Shown piece after piece: positions 11,300-21,822 of a DNA stretch of 64,000 nucleotides (within the stretch, counting starts at the first letter, position 1; the number at the start of each line of letters is the position of its first letter). The notes beneath the pieces were generated by a model that saw only the letters and a list, made by a program, of their open reading frames with translations, was not told the DNA's origin and did no database searches. This stretch comes from Bagarius yarrelli (lineage: Eukaryota > Chordata > Actinopteri > Siluriformes > Sisoridae). Both the position numbers and the translations under genes were made by a program. The stretch lies in the NCBI GenBank assembly GCA_005784505.1, contig VCAZ01000012.1, positions 3,787,011 through 3,851,010 of the forward strand, written 5' to 3'.

Positions 11300-12572
11300 T
11301 TATAAGAAATCTGTTACACCCCTTAGGTAAAGTTTTTCTCGCTTTTTGGTTCATTTGAAAATAAAAGTATCTAATTTGGACTCAGCAAATGGTCTATTAG
11401 TTGTGAAAGAACCTTTAGGCTATTTAATTCAAAGATTTGGCAAAGCCATTGTTTGTTACAGTGTTAAATGAATCTCACTCTTTAGTGCACACAAAAATGA
11501 CAGGAAGCATACCAAAGTGATATGCTCCACAATGGGTAAAAGTGCAACGTAAGTGGAACTAACCACATGATAAAAAACAGGCCATCAATACCAATAACAA
11601 GTGTACAAATAACTCTCTATATGCTGTGTCTATAGTTAAGATAGTCACAGTGAGGTGAAAATAAACACCTCACATATAACCTATTTCTTCACCATTAAAC
11701 CCTTGGAGAATATAACCTAATTTACACAAGGACTACCTATAGACAGTGTAGATCAGTGACCCGGATCAGTATGCAGTTTGAGAGTGGAAAGTGACAAACC
11801 CTTGTGGAACCCATGTAGAGTTAAAGTAATACTCTTCTGATACTGCATATTTTTAATGTACTACTCCAAAAATAAGGTGCTTGTTTGTCCCTCACCTTAT
11901 TTATGTGATTTAATACAGTGATTGTGATAAGAGTTGACAATGCAGACTTTACCATTCAGCACATCATTCCTGTCTGTGTATTTTCAAGTACTGTCTTTGT
12001 AATTGAAAAATATATATAATTATTGTCAATAATATATTTTACTTTACTAGTTCTTTTGTGCTAGGCACTAAAAAAAGACAAGCCCGGAGTTAAAAGATGC
12101 TGATAGTCACTCTGCCCAGTGTTAACTCCCATTAAACCTGGTTGTCTAGAGGTTATGGTTAATTATAATTTGTTGCTGGTTAGACATGATTAATATAATG
12201 TTTTATATGTCTGGAGGAATGTAAATTCATGAGTTAGTATCGTTCAAATCTTTTAGCATTTGACTAAGTTAATTTAAATGTTTATAAAAAAAAAAAAAAA
12301 TCTAATCCATATATAAGGTAAAGTGGGAGCAAGAATGCACCGGTATGCAGACATTATAGCAGGCAGCCTAAAGCAAATCCATTAGATATCATCAAAGAAA
12401 CAAAGTGAGGAATATTCAGCAAATGAACATGCTTGTCAGGTTAAACAAACATTTTTACCAACCATGTATTCCAAGTATTTACTATAAAAAATGAATATAT
12501 GCCATATGCATAAGCCCGGTGCTGATTCAACACTTTTGGCAAAATCTCTTTCTTTTAATGCTCCTCTTTCTT
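11300..12572 (-). other. Probable SOCS5 3' untranslated region and flank
   Basis: This region follows the SOCS5 stop codon on the minus strand. SOCS5 transcripts in vertebrates have long 3' UTRs, so much of it may be transcribed. The only nearby AATAAA on this strand overlaps the stop codon itself. An ATTAAA lies near 11919, and no poly(A) site can be fixed from the sequence. A 14-A run lies near 12286. No other gene is seen. Confidence 0.45.
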
Positions 12573-14228
12573 TTATTTGACCTTGAAAGGTGGTTCTCTT
12601 TCTAACCAGCGAACACGTACTTTCTGTTTATAGTGATACTCCTTAAGGAAATCCTGCAAAGCTGGTGGCAGTGGTAAAGCACCAATGCCATCATAGGTAG
12701 TCTGACTGCAGATAGCAGCACGGGCCAGATGCTGCAGGCTGAAAGGAAATGTCCTGTGTAGGGGAACAGTAAGCAAAGGCTCAAAAAACATACAGGCGCT
12801 TGGGTCTTTGTAGTGTTCCAACAAACCTGTGACTGTTGAGGAGTGAAAGACACAGGGGTCATGTGCATCAAAACTAAAATTGTGGTTCCACTGTTCAATG
12901 CGTGCATGCAAAGAACGGTTATATCTGCGGAAACTGACAGAAAATAAATAATCCTCTTGCGCAGAGTCACGTAGTAAAAAGGTGCCCTCTGGTCGGCCAT
13001 CCAACAGTGCCTCTGCCTGGTAGCGATCCATCACTCCCCAATAGCAGGGAAGTGCTGTGATGGCCAGTAGATCAGGCACTAAACAATGGATAAAGTCAAT
13101 CTGTGTGTGAACCTTCCACGGTCCTGGCTGCCTAGAGGAATCTCCAGAGGCATGTCTCTGCTTAGGCCTCCGTGCCTGCAAACACAGAGTGGTTGAGTCC
13201 TCCTCAGAGTCACAGTCAGCATGCTGGGATGGCATTACCATGCTTGTTCCAACTTGGGTCATAATTCCTGACAACCCAGCTGTTCCCACCACCGGACCTT
13301 TGATCTCTCCATGTCCTTCTCCAGAACCAGGGGCCATCTTTGGTCCCAATTTGTAAAGTGTGGCTTTCTGTAATGTGGCCTCCAGTGTGTGAATGCGTGC
13401 ATTTGGAGGAGGGTCAACACCTTTCTCGATACTTAATCGACGACGTTCACGGAGCCTCTCCTCCTCATCTTCTGGGGAGTGATTTGTTAAGTCAAAAGCA
13501 TCCAGCATTGCAGTGGAGGAATGCGGGCTGACTGGTGCTGTGTGCTGCTTGATGAGATGCCACTTGTTGGCCAGATCAGAGCCTGGTGGGAATGGGCAAG
13601 TTTCCAGCATTAGCTCTGTTATGTGGATCTTGCGCTTAGAGGAAACTTGGCTCTTAGCCGACCGGGAGCGTCGAGGTGATGCCAGGGGCAAACATAATCC
13701 TACAGTGTCTTTCAACCTTTGCCGTACAGAACGCACAGTTAAACTCCGCCCACCACCACCCCCTCCACTTTCACCCACTTCCTGGATGGAGCTGGATTCA
13801 CAGAAACGTTCCCGTCTGCCAGAGCCACCTTTCGAACGGCCAGTCCGTCTGTCTACCTCCAGGGAGCTCTGAGTCTTAGTGGAACAAGAGTGTTTCTTTT
13901 TACCTCCCCAAGGAGCATGTCGGGAATAAGAATCTCTACGCACAAGTGGAACCCTTCGTGTATCATTTCTTTCTTTGTCTATTGTGATCTCAACAAATTG
14001 GGGACTATCTGCCACACAGTTGTGGCCTCTATGTCCCCTGTTTCCTAAGACAGCCTCTGAAGGAGCAGAGCCCCGGTTTTCCTGGGACTCACCTGTGTGT
14101 GCTTCAAGAGAAGGTGCATCTATGTCCACTACACAATGGATGTGTTCCATGTCTATATTCCATTCACATTCTTCTAAGCCACTAGACTTAAAGAGAGTTT
14201 GACATCTGCTTCTAAGGTTGCTCCACAT
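12573..14228 (-). CDS. SOCS5: Suppressor of cytokine signaling 5
   Basis: A 551-residue adaptor that brings phosphotyrosine targets (EGFR and cytokine receptor/JAK pathways in mammals) to an Elongin B/C-Cullin5 ubiquitin ligase in the cytoplasm. The N-terminal block at about 97-122 (RRDSYSRHAPWGGKKKHSCS) and the conserved SOCS4/5 region at about 162-237 (RQRLKDTVGLCL ... CPFPPGSDLANKWHLIKQHT), reported as JAK-binding in SOCS5, are both present. The SH2 domain runs from about 396 to 491, with the phosphotyrosine-binding Arg420 in FLLRDS. The SOCS box at about 498-532 has BC-box LQHLARAAIC and Cul5-box LPLP. SOCS5, not SOCS4, is chosen from the length and the N-terminal match. The coding sequence is intact and lies in one exon, as in other vertebrates. 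The start at 14228 (A at -3) is the first in-frame ATG after the splice acceptor. A poly-Gly run (155-160) is a local feature. Human SOCS5 has 536 residues. Confidence 0.96.
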   Translation of the reverse strand: MWSNLRSRCQTLFKSSGLEECEWNIDMEHIHCVVDIDAPSLEAHTGESQENRGSAPSEAVLGNRGHRGHNCVADSPQFVEITIDKERNDTRRVPLVRRDSYSRHAPWGGKKKHSCSTKTQSSLEVDRRTGRSKGGSGRRERFCESSSIQEVGESGGGGGGRSLTVRSVRQRLKDTVGLCLPLASPRRSRSAKSQVSSKRKIHITELMLETCPFPPGSDLANKWHLIKQHTAPVSPHSSTAMLDAFDLTNHSPEDEEERLRERRRLSIEKGVDPPPNARIHTLEATLQKATLYKLGPKMAPGSGEGHGEIKGPVVGTAGLSGIMTQVGTSMVMPSQHADCDSEEDSTTLCLQARRPKQRHASGDSSRQPGPWKVHTQIDFIHCLVPDLLAITALPCYWGVMDRYQAEALLDGRPEGTFLLRDSAQEDYLFSVSFRRYNRSLHARIEQWNHNFSFDAHDPCVFHSSTVTGLLEHYKDPSACMFFEPLLTVPLHRTFPFSLQHLARAAICSQTTYDGIGALPLPPALQDFLKEYHYKQKVRVRWLEREPPFKVK

Positions 14229-14262
14229 CCTTTCCACTTTTCCAAAGATTAGGAACAAGGAC
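14229..14262 (-). other. SOCS5: SOCS5 5' UTR part of coding exon, with splice acceptor at 14263
   Basis: On the minus strand the sequence 'tttatcctctag' ends at 14263, a good pyrimidine tract plus AG. The exon begins at 14262. The 34 bases up to the ATG contain no ATG. The reading frame is open back to the acceptor and reads FGKVER just before the start Met, which resembles the residues that precede the equivalent Met-Trp in mammalian SOCS5. Confidence 0.75.
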
Positions 14263-15458
14263 CTAGAGGATAAATAGAAACAACAAATTAGTGACTCTAG
14301 AAATTTGACAATATAAAAAGTCTCGCTTCTTACTATGCAAACATTTAGAAAATATGATAGCTCCTAGTAACTTAAAAGCGTGTAGTTATATACAGAGTGT
14401 TAAAATAATAACACTCAACAATAACAGTTAACAGCTCACAGATAGGGACAGCACGGAACTTCTGGCTATACAGTAAATTGCAAATTTAGACAGGGGACAT
14501 AGCACGTGTGTACTATGCAAATGCAAAAAAAATGTGGATTGTAGAGCCATACTATGGACAGGGTTGCTAGGCAGATATGCAGAGTTGCAAGGCCGTAGCT
14601 ATAAATGAACGCAAGCATCTACTCCCAGCTGATCTGCTGGTATGTAATGTATTACTGAGCCAGTCTAGACCTGACTAAGAACTTTCCCTGTCATAAAAGT
14701 AGATGCATGCTGGAGAGAAATGCAGACAAATGAGAGGAGTGGGTTCAGATGCAGAAAAGAAAGTCAGATAAGGGTTATATCTAGGCTTTCCCATGTATCT
14801 GTTAAAGCCCCAACCCAGACAATGAAATGTTTCTCTTCCCCTTTCTAAACTAAGACACAACTAAACTTGTTCAACAGTGGTCATAATATGCAACTTAAGC
14901 AGAACTGTAACCACAGCACAATATTCACTACTCTCTAGTTTTAATTCTGATTAATTGAAGAGGAACTTTCTTTCGAAATGCAGTCAAAGCAATTAGGTTT
15001 TGTACAGCTTAGTTTACTAATGTCTTATCGCAAAATATTTTTCATACAGCACTTCTTAAAAAAGGAGATTTTACCAAATATTACTTAATAACTCTTTATA
15101 TCAAGAAGTGAATTCTATCTACTTTATCTGTAACAAATTTCATGTTAGTTCGAAGGGGTCAAATAATGTCTATAAAAGTAAAGGTTTGTTGCTCATCAGA
15201 TATTGCTGTTATCGCAGAGAATACATTTGGGCATGTAAAGCTTGACTGTGACTGATAGGACCTTACAGACCGAGCATAATTAAAAGTTCATAATAAAATT
15301 AGAAATGTAACAAAAGAGGGTGTCCAGTCCTGGTTTAGGTCAGCTGAACGAGATCCAACAGAACAAAGGTTTCACTACACCAAAAATATATCAAAACACC
15401 AGAACCACAAAATCATGCAGCCAACATTTAAATATGACCAGAAGTACAACTGTAACTG

Positions 15459-15915
15459 TACAGTGCCTTAAAAAAGTATTCATAACCCTTGAAACCTTTT
15501 CACATTTTGTCACCTTACAACCACAAACTTGTAAAAATGTATTTTATTGAGATTTTATGTAACAGACCAACACAAAGTAGCACATGATTGTGAAGTGGAA
15601 CAGAAATAATACATGGCTTTTCAAAATTTTAAACAAATAAAAAAAAATGTGGTGTGCATTTGTATTCAGTCCCCCTGTGTCAATACTTTGTAGAGCCACC
15701 TTTCGCTGCAATTACAGCTGCAAGTCTTTGGGGTATGTCTCTACCAGCTTTGCGTATCTATAGACTGAAACTTTTGCCTATTCTTCTTTGCAAACAAGCT
15801 CAAGCTCAGCCAGAATGGATAGAGAGTGCTACCTTTCTGCCACATTTGCAAACACGATTTGCATTTAGGCCAAAAACTTCAACTTTGGTCTCATCTGACC
15901 AAGGACCCCCTAATT
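15459..15915. mobile_element. Tc1/mariner-related repeat fragment
   Basis: It begins with 'tacagtgcc' and 'aaaaagtattcataaccctt', a terminal sequence type widespread in fish genomes. It continues through 'tagagccacctttcgctgca' and ends with 'tggtctcatctgacca', which are reverse-strand pieces of a Tc1-like transposase. The middle of the element is deleted. It is immediately followed by a SINE tail fragment (15958-15985). Confidence 0.65.
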
Positions 15916-16249
15916 TTGATGGATTAGTTGGATTAAAAATATGAGATAAATGTATGATGCTGTGGATAAGGGTGTCTGCCAAATGAAGACCTGAATCATT
16001 TGCATATACCTCTGGACCTTGGCAAATACACAGTCTGTGTTATTAATAATACTGTATGCATTTAATGTTGCTGTGTTTATTCTTTGTTTTAATTAAGAGC
16101 ATCTGAAGGAAAAAAAGCTTTTGTCTGAAAATGACTAGCATAGAGTAAACTTTTAATACATCAGTTTTAACCATGTTTTGTGTCTTTGCTTGAGTGTTTT
16201 TAAGCCAATTTAATTTCCGTAGATCAGTGTGTAAAAAACCTTTTTAGAC

Positions 16250-16375
16250 TGCTGATTGGCTAGACCTCTCCTTTGTGGGTTTTCTCATCCAATCAGGGAG
16301 CTCTTGCTCATGATAGTTTAATTGTGACCAGACCAGGATAAATCACTTATTAATAGTGACTGAGTCAGTGAAGTT
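16250..16375. promoter_or_regulatory. CCAAT/AP-1 motif cluster in SOCS5 intron
   Basis: Two NF-Y-type boxes (gattggct near 16253 and ccaatcag near 16290) face opposite ways. About 70 bases on lies 'tgactgagtcagtg', which contains the AP-1 palindrome TGAGTCA. It could be an enhancer or an alternative promoter. The evidence is motif content only. Confidence 0.3.
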
Positions 16376-17292
16376 TGTCAATGCTACTTTGCTGTGCACA
16401 TTTCATCTAAACAACAGGGAAAGTTTTATCTGAATTTTCACACGAGGCCCATTATGTGTCTTTATTTCTTGTTTAATTCACCCTTTCCTGAACCTTCCGT
16501 GTTCAAAATGCATACCTAACCTCCCAGCATATCAGATGCATCTTTGCAAACTGCGCTTTTCCATGCGAGCTAGCATTTTTTCCCCCTTGACTTTACTAAT
16601 CATGGTTACAAAAACAAACAAAGTACAGCCCTGGTTTTCCAAAAGGGAAGGGTAGAGTGGGTGATCACTGCATACATTCACATAGGGGTTGGAGGGGTAA
16701 GAGAGGAAGGTGCAAGTTATGTCATAGTATCCTAACGTCATATGTTGTGATTATAATGTTCTGCAAGGTGCATAAATTCAAGGCAAAATTTGAGGCAAAA
16801 ACATAAATAAATTTAAGTGCTGCCGTTTTGTCTGTATTTGAGCTGTCAAAAGTATTTAAGTGTATAAGCATCTATGCCTAAAGCGCTTTCTCTTTCAATT
16901 GATCAAATGTATGGAAATATTACCTCAGCAATCAGACCTACACAAAAATAAATTTGCATATGGTTATTATACACATTACAATATATAATTATATAGGGAC
17001 ATGAAGCTATATAATCTATGTTTTATACAACTATAGTCAAGCAGAAAACCACATGGGGTTTAACTTATATGTTAGTTTGTTCCTATATAATTGAATGAAA
17101 ATTGTCTATTATTTAAATGCTGAAATCACAATTGGTGTATTTGTTATATAACAGACATGATACATTATAATACTTAAACAAAGACAGCACATGTGCATCA
17201 CTACTGCATCTCTCAAAAGGGGGCGAGTCTAGTTTTTTTTAAACCTACCTCCAATGTGATCTTTGTAAACAGAAAATTTATTGTATGTGCAG

Positions 17293-17835
17293 TAGGTCTG
17301 GACGATTTGGCCAATCACGATATATTTCTTAATTTCGGTCGATACGATATATATCCCCGCTATCAACATAAACAATATTATAAAAGCCTCAGAGAAACTG
17401 CCATTGGAGGTCTGTACCTTCGAAGATATGAACAATTTATTTTCCAGGTCTATAAATAAATAATATAAAACTATATAATATTTTATCAATAAAAACAATG
17501 CAAATATTTAGCTTATTCGTAATTAGACTTGAATTAGGCACTGAAATAGAGCCGAATCTACCATTCCTATAAAACAGAGACTAATTATTTAGGCAGGTCA
17601 TGTATACAAATAATGTCACAGACAGACGTTTTATGAAGGTAAAATGATGCCAAAAAGATTTGCATGCGAAGGGTAATATTTGTGAAAGTGTGCGTGACAT
17701 TGCAAGCGTAAAATATAGACATAGACAAATATACATAAAGAGACTTTATATCGTATATGTACAAATATGACTTGCATTGTAAATAAAAATGTTTTATGTT
17801 TGCAGTGAAATGCTTACACACGGTGACAGTGAATA
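17293..17835 (+). mobile_element. hAT-type non-autonomous fragment
   Basis: The left end is TAGGTCTGGACGATTTGGCC. The sequence follows the copy at 58689 (cgatatatttcttaatttcgg, then ggaggtctgtacc) and then the inner element at 9.3 kb (tatgaaggtaaaatgatgcc, gggtaatatttgtgaaagtg). The right end with its terminal repeat was not found, so it is truncated. Confidence 0.75.
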
Positions 17836-18670
17836 AAGTTGTGGAACTCCAATAAGTTCAGATGTCCATGCTATTTTATTCACTAAAACACAGAATGAAG
17901 TAATTTTCTCTTCAATACAGATAATAATGTATCCTGTCAAGCAGCTAATCCTATTAATGCTAACATAGCCGCAATCATCGAAATGCATTGACAAAGTGGC
18001 CCTTGCAAAGAGCACGCACTACTATGTTAAAAATTGTACAAAGCAAAATTTATTTACTGTCCAGAATTTTTGTCGGCAATAGCGGTGATTCTAATGGGCT
18101 TTTCTGTTTCATCTTGCCTCGTCTTATTTTCGGTTCCTTTTTGTCAGTGCCTATATAGTACAATTTTAGATGTATTTTTTATTTGCAAAATTTACTAATT
18201 TTATGTGTCCCCCTAAAAAATTGTTCTGGAAAGAAAATTATGTTCTTTAAGGAGAGCGGCCAGCTGTGTGCTTCCTGCAGCTCAGGTCCTGCTGCAGCCG
18301 AGGTGGTGGGGTTTGTATGTTGAGCTAGCATAGGGGTCTGAGGTGGGCCTTTCCCTCTATCAGCCGCTGTCTGCTAGCTTAGTGCCAACAGATATGTAAG
18401 AAGCATGCTCTATGGTGTCCCATCGATGTCCTCTTGCTCCGAGCTTCTTGAGGAAGAGGTGCCGCAGATGCACAGCACCATGGAGGACTGGTGACTTCCC
18501 CTAAAGCTACAATGGCGCTTGTGAGAAGGCCTACACAGAAGTAGGTTTGGGTGTGGCCTACTTGCACACCATGGCGGTGCTACAAGCAACCAGGCTAATC
18601 TGCTGAGGGACCTGGGTGCACAGCTAAGGAAAGGCACCTGTGGCTCAGACTCGCACTTTACTTCGAAAAC

Positions 18671-18845
18671 AACCCCCTCTACAGCTAGCGAGATGTCACC
18701 CCGAGTGGGATTGCGTTGCCACCGAGACAGTGACATTATGTCGAGACAGACGACATTATGTCAACCCCCTCTATGGGGAGCAGGACGTCACCCCAAGGGG
18801 GACAGCGTTGCCACTGAGACAGTGACATTATGTCTTTATGGCGGC
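18671..18845. repeat. 92-bp direct tandem duplication
   Basis: Two copies (18671-18762 and 18763 to about 18845) share 'aaccccctcta', 'gtcaccccragkgggayngc' and 'gttgccacygagacagtgac'. Unlike most surrounding DNA it is GC-rich. Related CpG-containing modules ('gacgctgcgtccc') occur near 58428, which suggests a dispersed fish repeat. Family unknown. Confidence 0.75.
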
Positions 18846-21216
18846 CTAGGCATCTCGTTCAATTCAATTGGTATGTCCACATAAAATTCTTATAAACCAT
18901 AAAAAAAAGAATTCTAAGAATATTATAACGCACAGAAGAAAAACTGGACTGTACTGTAAATTATATGTCTGTTAAAATGCAAAACACAAATTAGGTACAG
19001 TTCACTCATACAGTTGACTTATTTTAATTTTTCTTACAATGGTCAGTATGTACATTTTTGTGGGGTTTAAACTTTAAACAAGCATGATGACAAAGTCCTG
19101 TGTGACTGTTACTTATGATTTTCTTATTGATTTCATTGTTTTTGTTCTACACAACAGCGACTATGGTACTGCCTTCTTGTGTCCAAACCACAGACACTGT
19201 GAATTTTGTCAAACACATATGCATGCACCTCAGCAGGGGGAATGTTTTCCTGCAAATGATACTTGATTACACCCCTTCTACCCTTACCCCTTACCTAGGA
19301 GGTAACTGAATATCCTGTCATTAAATCTAAACACCAAAGCTGGACAAGGAACAAGTTAAGGTCAGGTCTGAGTCAGCATATTACAAAACAAAGCTATTAG
19401 AGGGGGTTCGGTTTCTTCCTCTTCTGAAAGCTGCTGACGTATTCTGCTATACAGCATGTCCAGTATATCACCCTAGTCTTACATTGACCAGTATACAGTG
19501 CACAAAAATGCATTTGCCCTCGAGCAACCTTTGCTAACTGCAACAATGGATTTGTCACCAACAAAATGGAGAACACAGTGAGTCATTTCCGCAGGATGAA
19601 CAATTACATCAAAAGGCCCACATATGGTAAAAAAAGAGGCCTTGCCATGGATGTAGCTTCAATGATTAAGCTGGAGCAGCTCATGAAGACCGCTGCAATG
19701 CTGCACTGTATGAAACCCCTAAATAAGCTTTATTCCGCGCAGTACGCCTTCTCTCACAGGGTCCTTATGAGTGGCCTGGCTTTTGGACAACGTTAAGGGC
19801 GTAATCACTTTCTTTTTCCACTGAGGATAAATGAGATGTTTGTGGTAGCCGTTTTCATTCTGGGAGAGTTGCTGTAAGAGGCTGGGTGAGTTTAGTCTGT
19901 TTTGGATCTGCACACAGAACCTCATATACACTAAACTGGCAGCTTATCGTGCCGTACGGAATAGGAGCATCTTGTTAAAATGAAATGTACTGTTTTGAAA
20001 AGACTGTTTAGGCCATGCAATTATGGAAATGTATCTGCAATGCAAATATGACATTCCCCCCCCCTCAAATAATTTTTTCTCCAAACATGAAACTGTTTCA
20101 TATGGCTAAATCCCGTGCCAGCAGAATGAGGAGGAACACTGCATACTCGCTCGACTTGCTCTCTTAAAATTCCTCATGTTGCTGACTAAATGGTCCTCTT
20201 TACAGTTTGCTATACGCTCATGTACCCTGTTGGCACAAGTGGTCCTAGATCCAGACTGCAGCATATTTTAAGGCATACAATCATACAATAAAAAAAAAAG
20301 AACATGTTGATAAAATTGAAAAATTTAACACAATATAAAAATCTTAATTTTTTAAAAAATATGGAAAATATTACCATGTCCCAGAACTATATTTAAACTG
20401 AAAAAGGTCTCTCAATCACAGAGCTGATGTGTTCTGCTTTTGTGTTGTGTTGGTATTATCAGGTAATGATATGAATTTCCTCCTCAGGTGTGTTCGATCA
20501 GGAATCACGCAGTGCACCGGGTTCCCAAGAGTGACATGGAGAATAGCTTGGATTTAGAAATACTGTATTCCAACACAGAACAGCCAACAAACCCGTCAAA
20601 AACTGAAACAGGATTTAAATTTATTTGCAAGAAAACGAACCAAATATTGTAGTGATGTTTGTCGGTCACTGGGTTATAGAAGAGATTCAAAATTACGTGA
20701 ATGCTTTTTAACAGTTTATTATACACACAGTTTTGTGATCCTATGTCAAAACGACATATTAACTCAACTTTACGTTTTATTTTAAAATAAGAAAAGCCGA
20801 AAACCGAAAAGGTCCTCCTGGTGCAGTAAACTTTCTGATATGAGCGCATAAAGCTGCACTATTTAACTCCCGAGCACAGCGAAAGCTCACATTTTAATAT
20901 GATATTTTATGATTCGAACTGAATGTTTACCAATATATATGTATAAAATGTGTGTGTATATATATATATATATATAAAATGTAGAAAAAGAAGAGTCGTG
21001 CGTTCTGGCTGGCAGAGAGGGATGTGTCCGGGCAGCGCGCAGTCAACTCACACCGCAAATCTGCGTGACACATCGCTCGCGCGCGTTCCGTTACATTCAT
21101 TCAGAGCGCAGAGCTCGCTAACAGGCTAACGCTAACAAAACTCCAAACAGTGAAAATAAGCGTAAAAACGCCAACGGATATTTTGGACAATACCTAAAGT
21201 GAGTGCGGTCGCTTAC

Positions 21217-21250
21217 CTTGGATAGCTCGGTCGCCGCTGTCTCTTTTGTC

Positions 21251-21254
<4 letters not shown>
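21217..21254 (-). other. SOCS5: Putative non-coding first exon of SOCS5 (donor end)
   Basis: On the minus strand 'gcggcgaccgagctatccaag' is followed by GTAAGCG, a strong splice donor with its boundary at 21217. SOCS5 has a non-coding first exon in vertebrates, and this CpG-rich site lies 7 kb upstream of the coding exon in the right orientation. The exon's 5' end is unknown; a 38-base homopolymer immediately upstream obscures it. Confidence 0.6.

Positions 21255-21292
<38 letters not shown>
21255..21292. repeat. Poly(A) tract, 38 bases
   Basis: An uninterrupted run of 38 A. It may be a retroposon tail or a promoter poly(dA:dT) tract. Confidence 0.95.
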
Positions 21293-21294
<2 letters not shown>

Positions 21295-21781
21295 TGGCTA
21301 TGGAAAGATGTCAGACTCTTAGCGTTTCTGAACAAGCTTTCCCGTGGCTGGTATAACACGCGAGATCCCGACAGGGCATTCCTGAGGTCCGTTTTTTACA
21401 CATACACGAGGAAAAACTTTTTAATTGTATATAATTGTGGCGCTCTGTAATGCCCGCTTGATCCGGGGCCAGATTTTTTTGAGCCTACGTCTCTCGGTGG
21501 TGTCTTCCTTCTTTCTTGACAGCCAATATGACGGTCGCTAAGCGAGCAGGAGGCGAAGAACGTGAGCTCGTAGGCGGTGCCGAGTACTGTGAAACCAGCG
21601 AATTGGAAACGCGGCTTCGATGGTGCGCGTGAATAGAAGTATCGGATTGGCCAAAAAGGTAGTGACGGACGTAATGGTGTACCAATGAACTAGAAGAAGG
21701 CCAGAGCGTCGCCTCCGTTGCTATCCTGAAAACGTGGAGATCCAAGACAATACGACGTGAATCTTCTTCACACATTTACCT

Positions 21782-21782
<1 letters not shown>

Positions 21783-21818
<36 letters not shown>
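21783..21818. repeat. Poly(T) tract, 36 bases
   Basis: An uninterrupted run of 36 T, about 490 bp from the poly(A) tract and in the complementary orientation. Confidence 0.95.

Positions 21819-21822
<4 letters not shown>

Larger units (their letters stand above)
14263..21216 (-). other. SOCS5: SOCS5 intron 1 (putative)
   Basis: Bounded by an acceptor AG at 14263-14264 and a donor GTAAGC at 21216-21211 on the minus strand. The intron holds a Tc1-type fragment (15.4 kb), a hAT-type fragment (17.3 kb) and a 92-bp duplicated repeat (18.7 kb). Elsewhere (14.3-15.4, 15.9-17.2, 17.8-18.6 and 18.9-21.0 kb) I see no gene. A frame at 19566-19796 has coding-like composition but no recognisable domain. 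A CCAAT/AP-1 cluster lies at about 16.25-16.37 kb. Confidence 0.65.
21000..21780. promoter_or_regulatory. CpG-rich promoter region, SOCS5 side
   Basis: CpG dinucleotides are abundant here (for example 'cgctcgcgcgcgttccg' near 21072), in contrast to the AT-rich flanks. CCAAT motifs occur on both strands near 21600, 21644, 21685 and 21525. There is no clear TATA box, which is typical of a housekeeping-type and possibly bidirectional promoter. The region is interrupted by a 38-A run (21255-21292) and bounded by a 36-T run (21783-21818). Confidence 0.65.

Noticed and set aside
12602..13000. Minus-strand 132-codon frame overlapping the SOCS5 SH2 region
   Set aside because: It is an alternative frame of the SOCS5 C-terminal coding region with no recognisable motif.
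13340..14202. Plus-strand open frames of 60-119 codons over the SOCS5 exon
   Set aside because: They lie antisense to an intact SOCS5 coding region and have no domain; they are shadows of its codon bias.
18410..18736. 108-codon minus-strand frame
   Set aside because: It overlaps the 92-bp repeat and has no recognisable domain; it is probably repeat-derived.
19566..19796. 76-codon frame rich in Met and Lys
   Set aside because: The composition looks coding-like, but no family could be named and no promoter or splice structure fits.
21485..21775. 96-codon minus-strand ORF in the SOCS5 promoter region
   Set aside because: It has an ATG but lies in CpG-rich promoter DNA where stops are scarce. 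It has no domain, and its stop lies well upstream of the putative exon.
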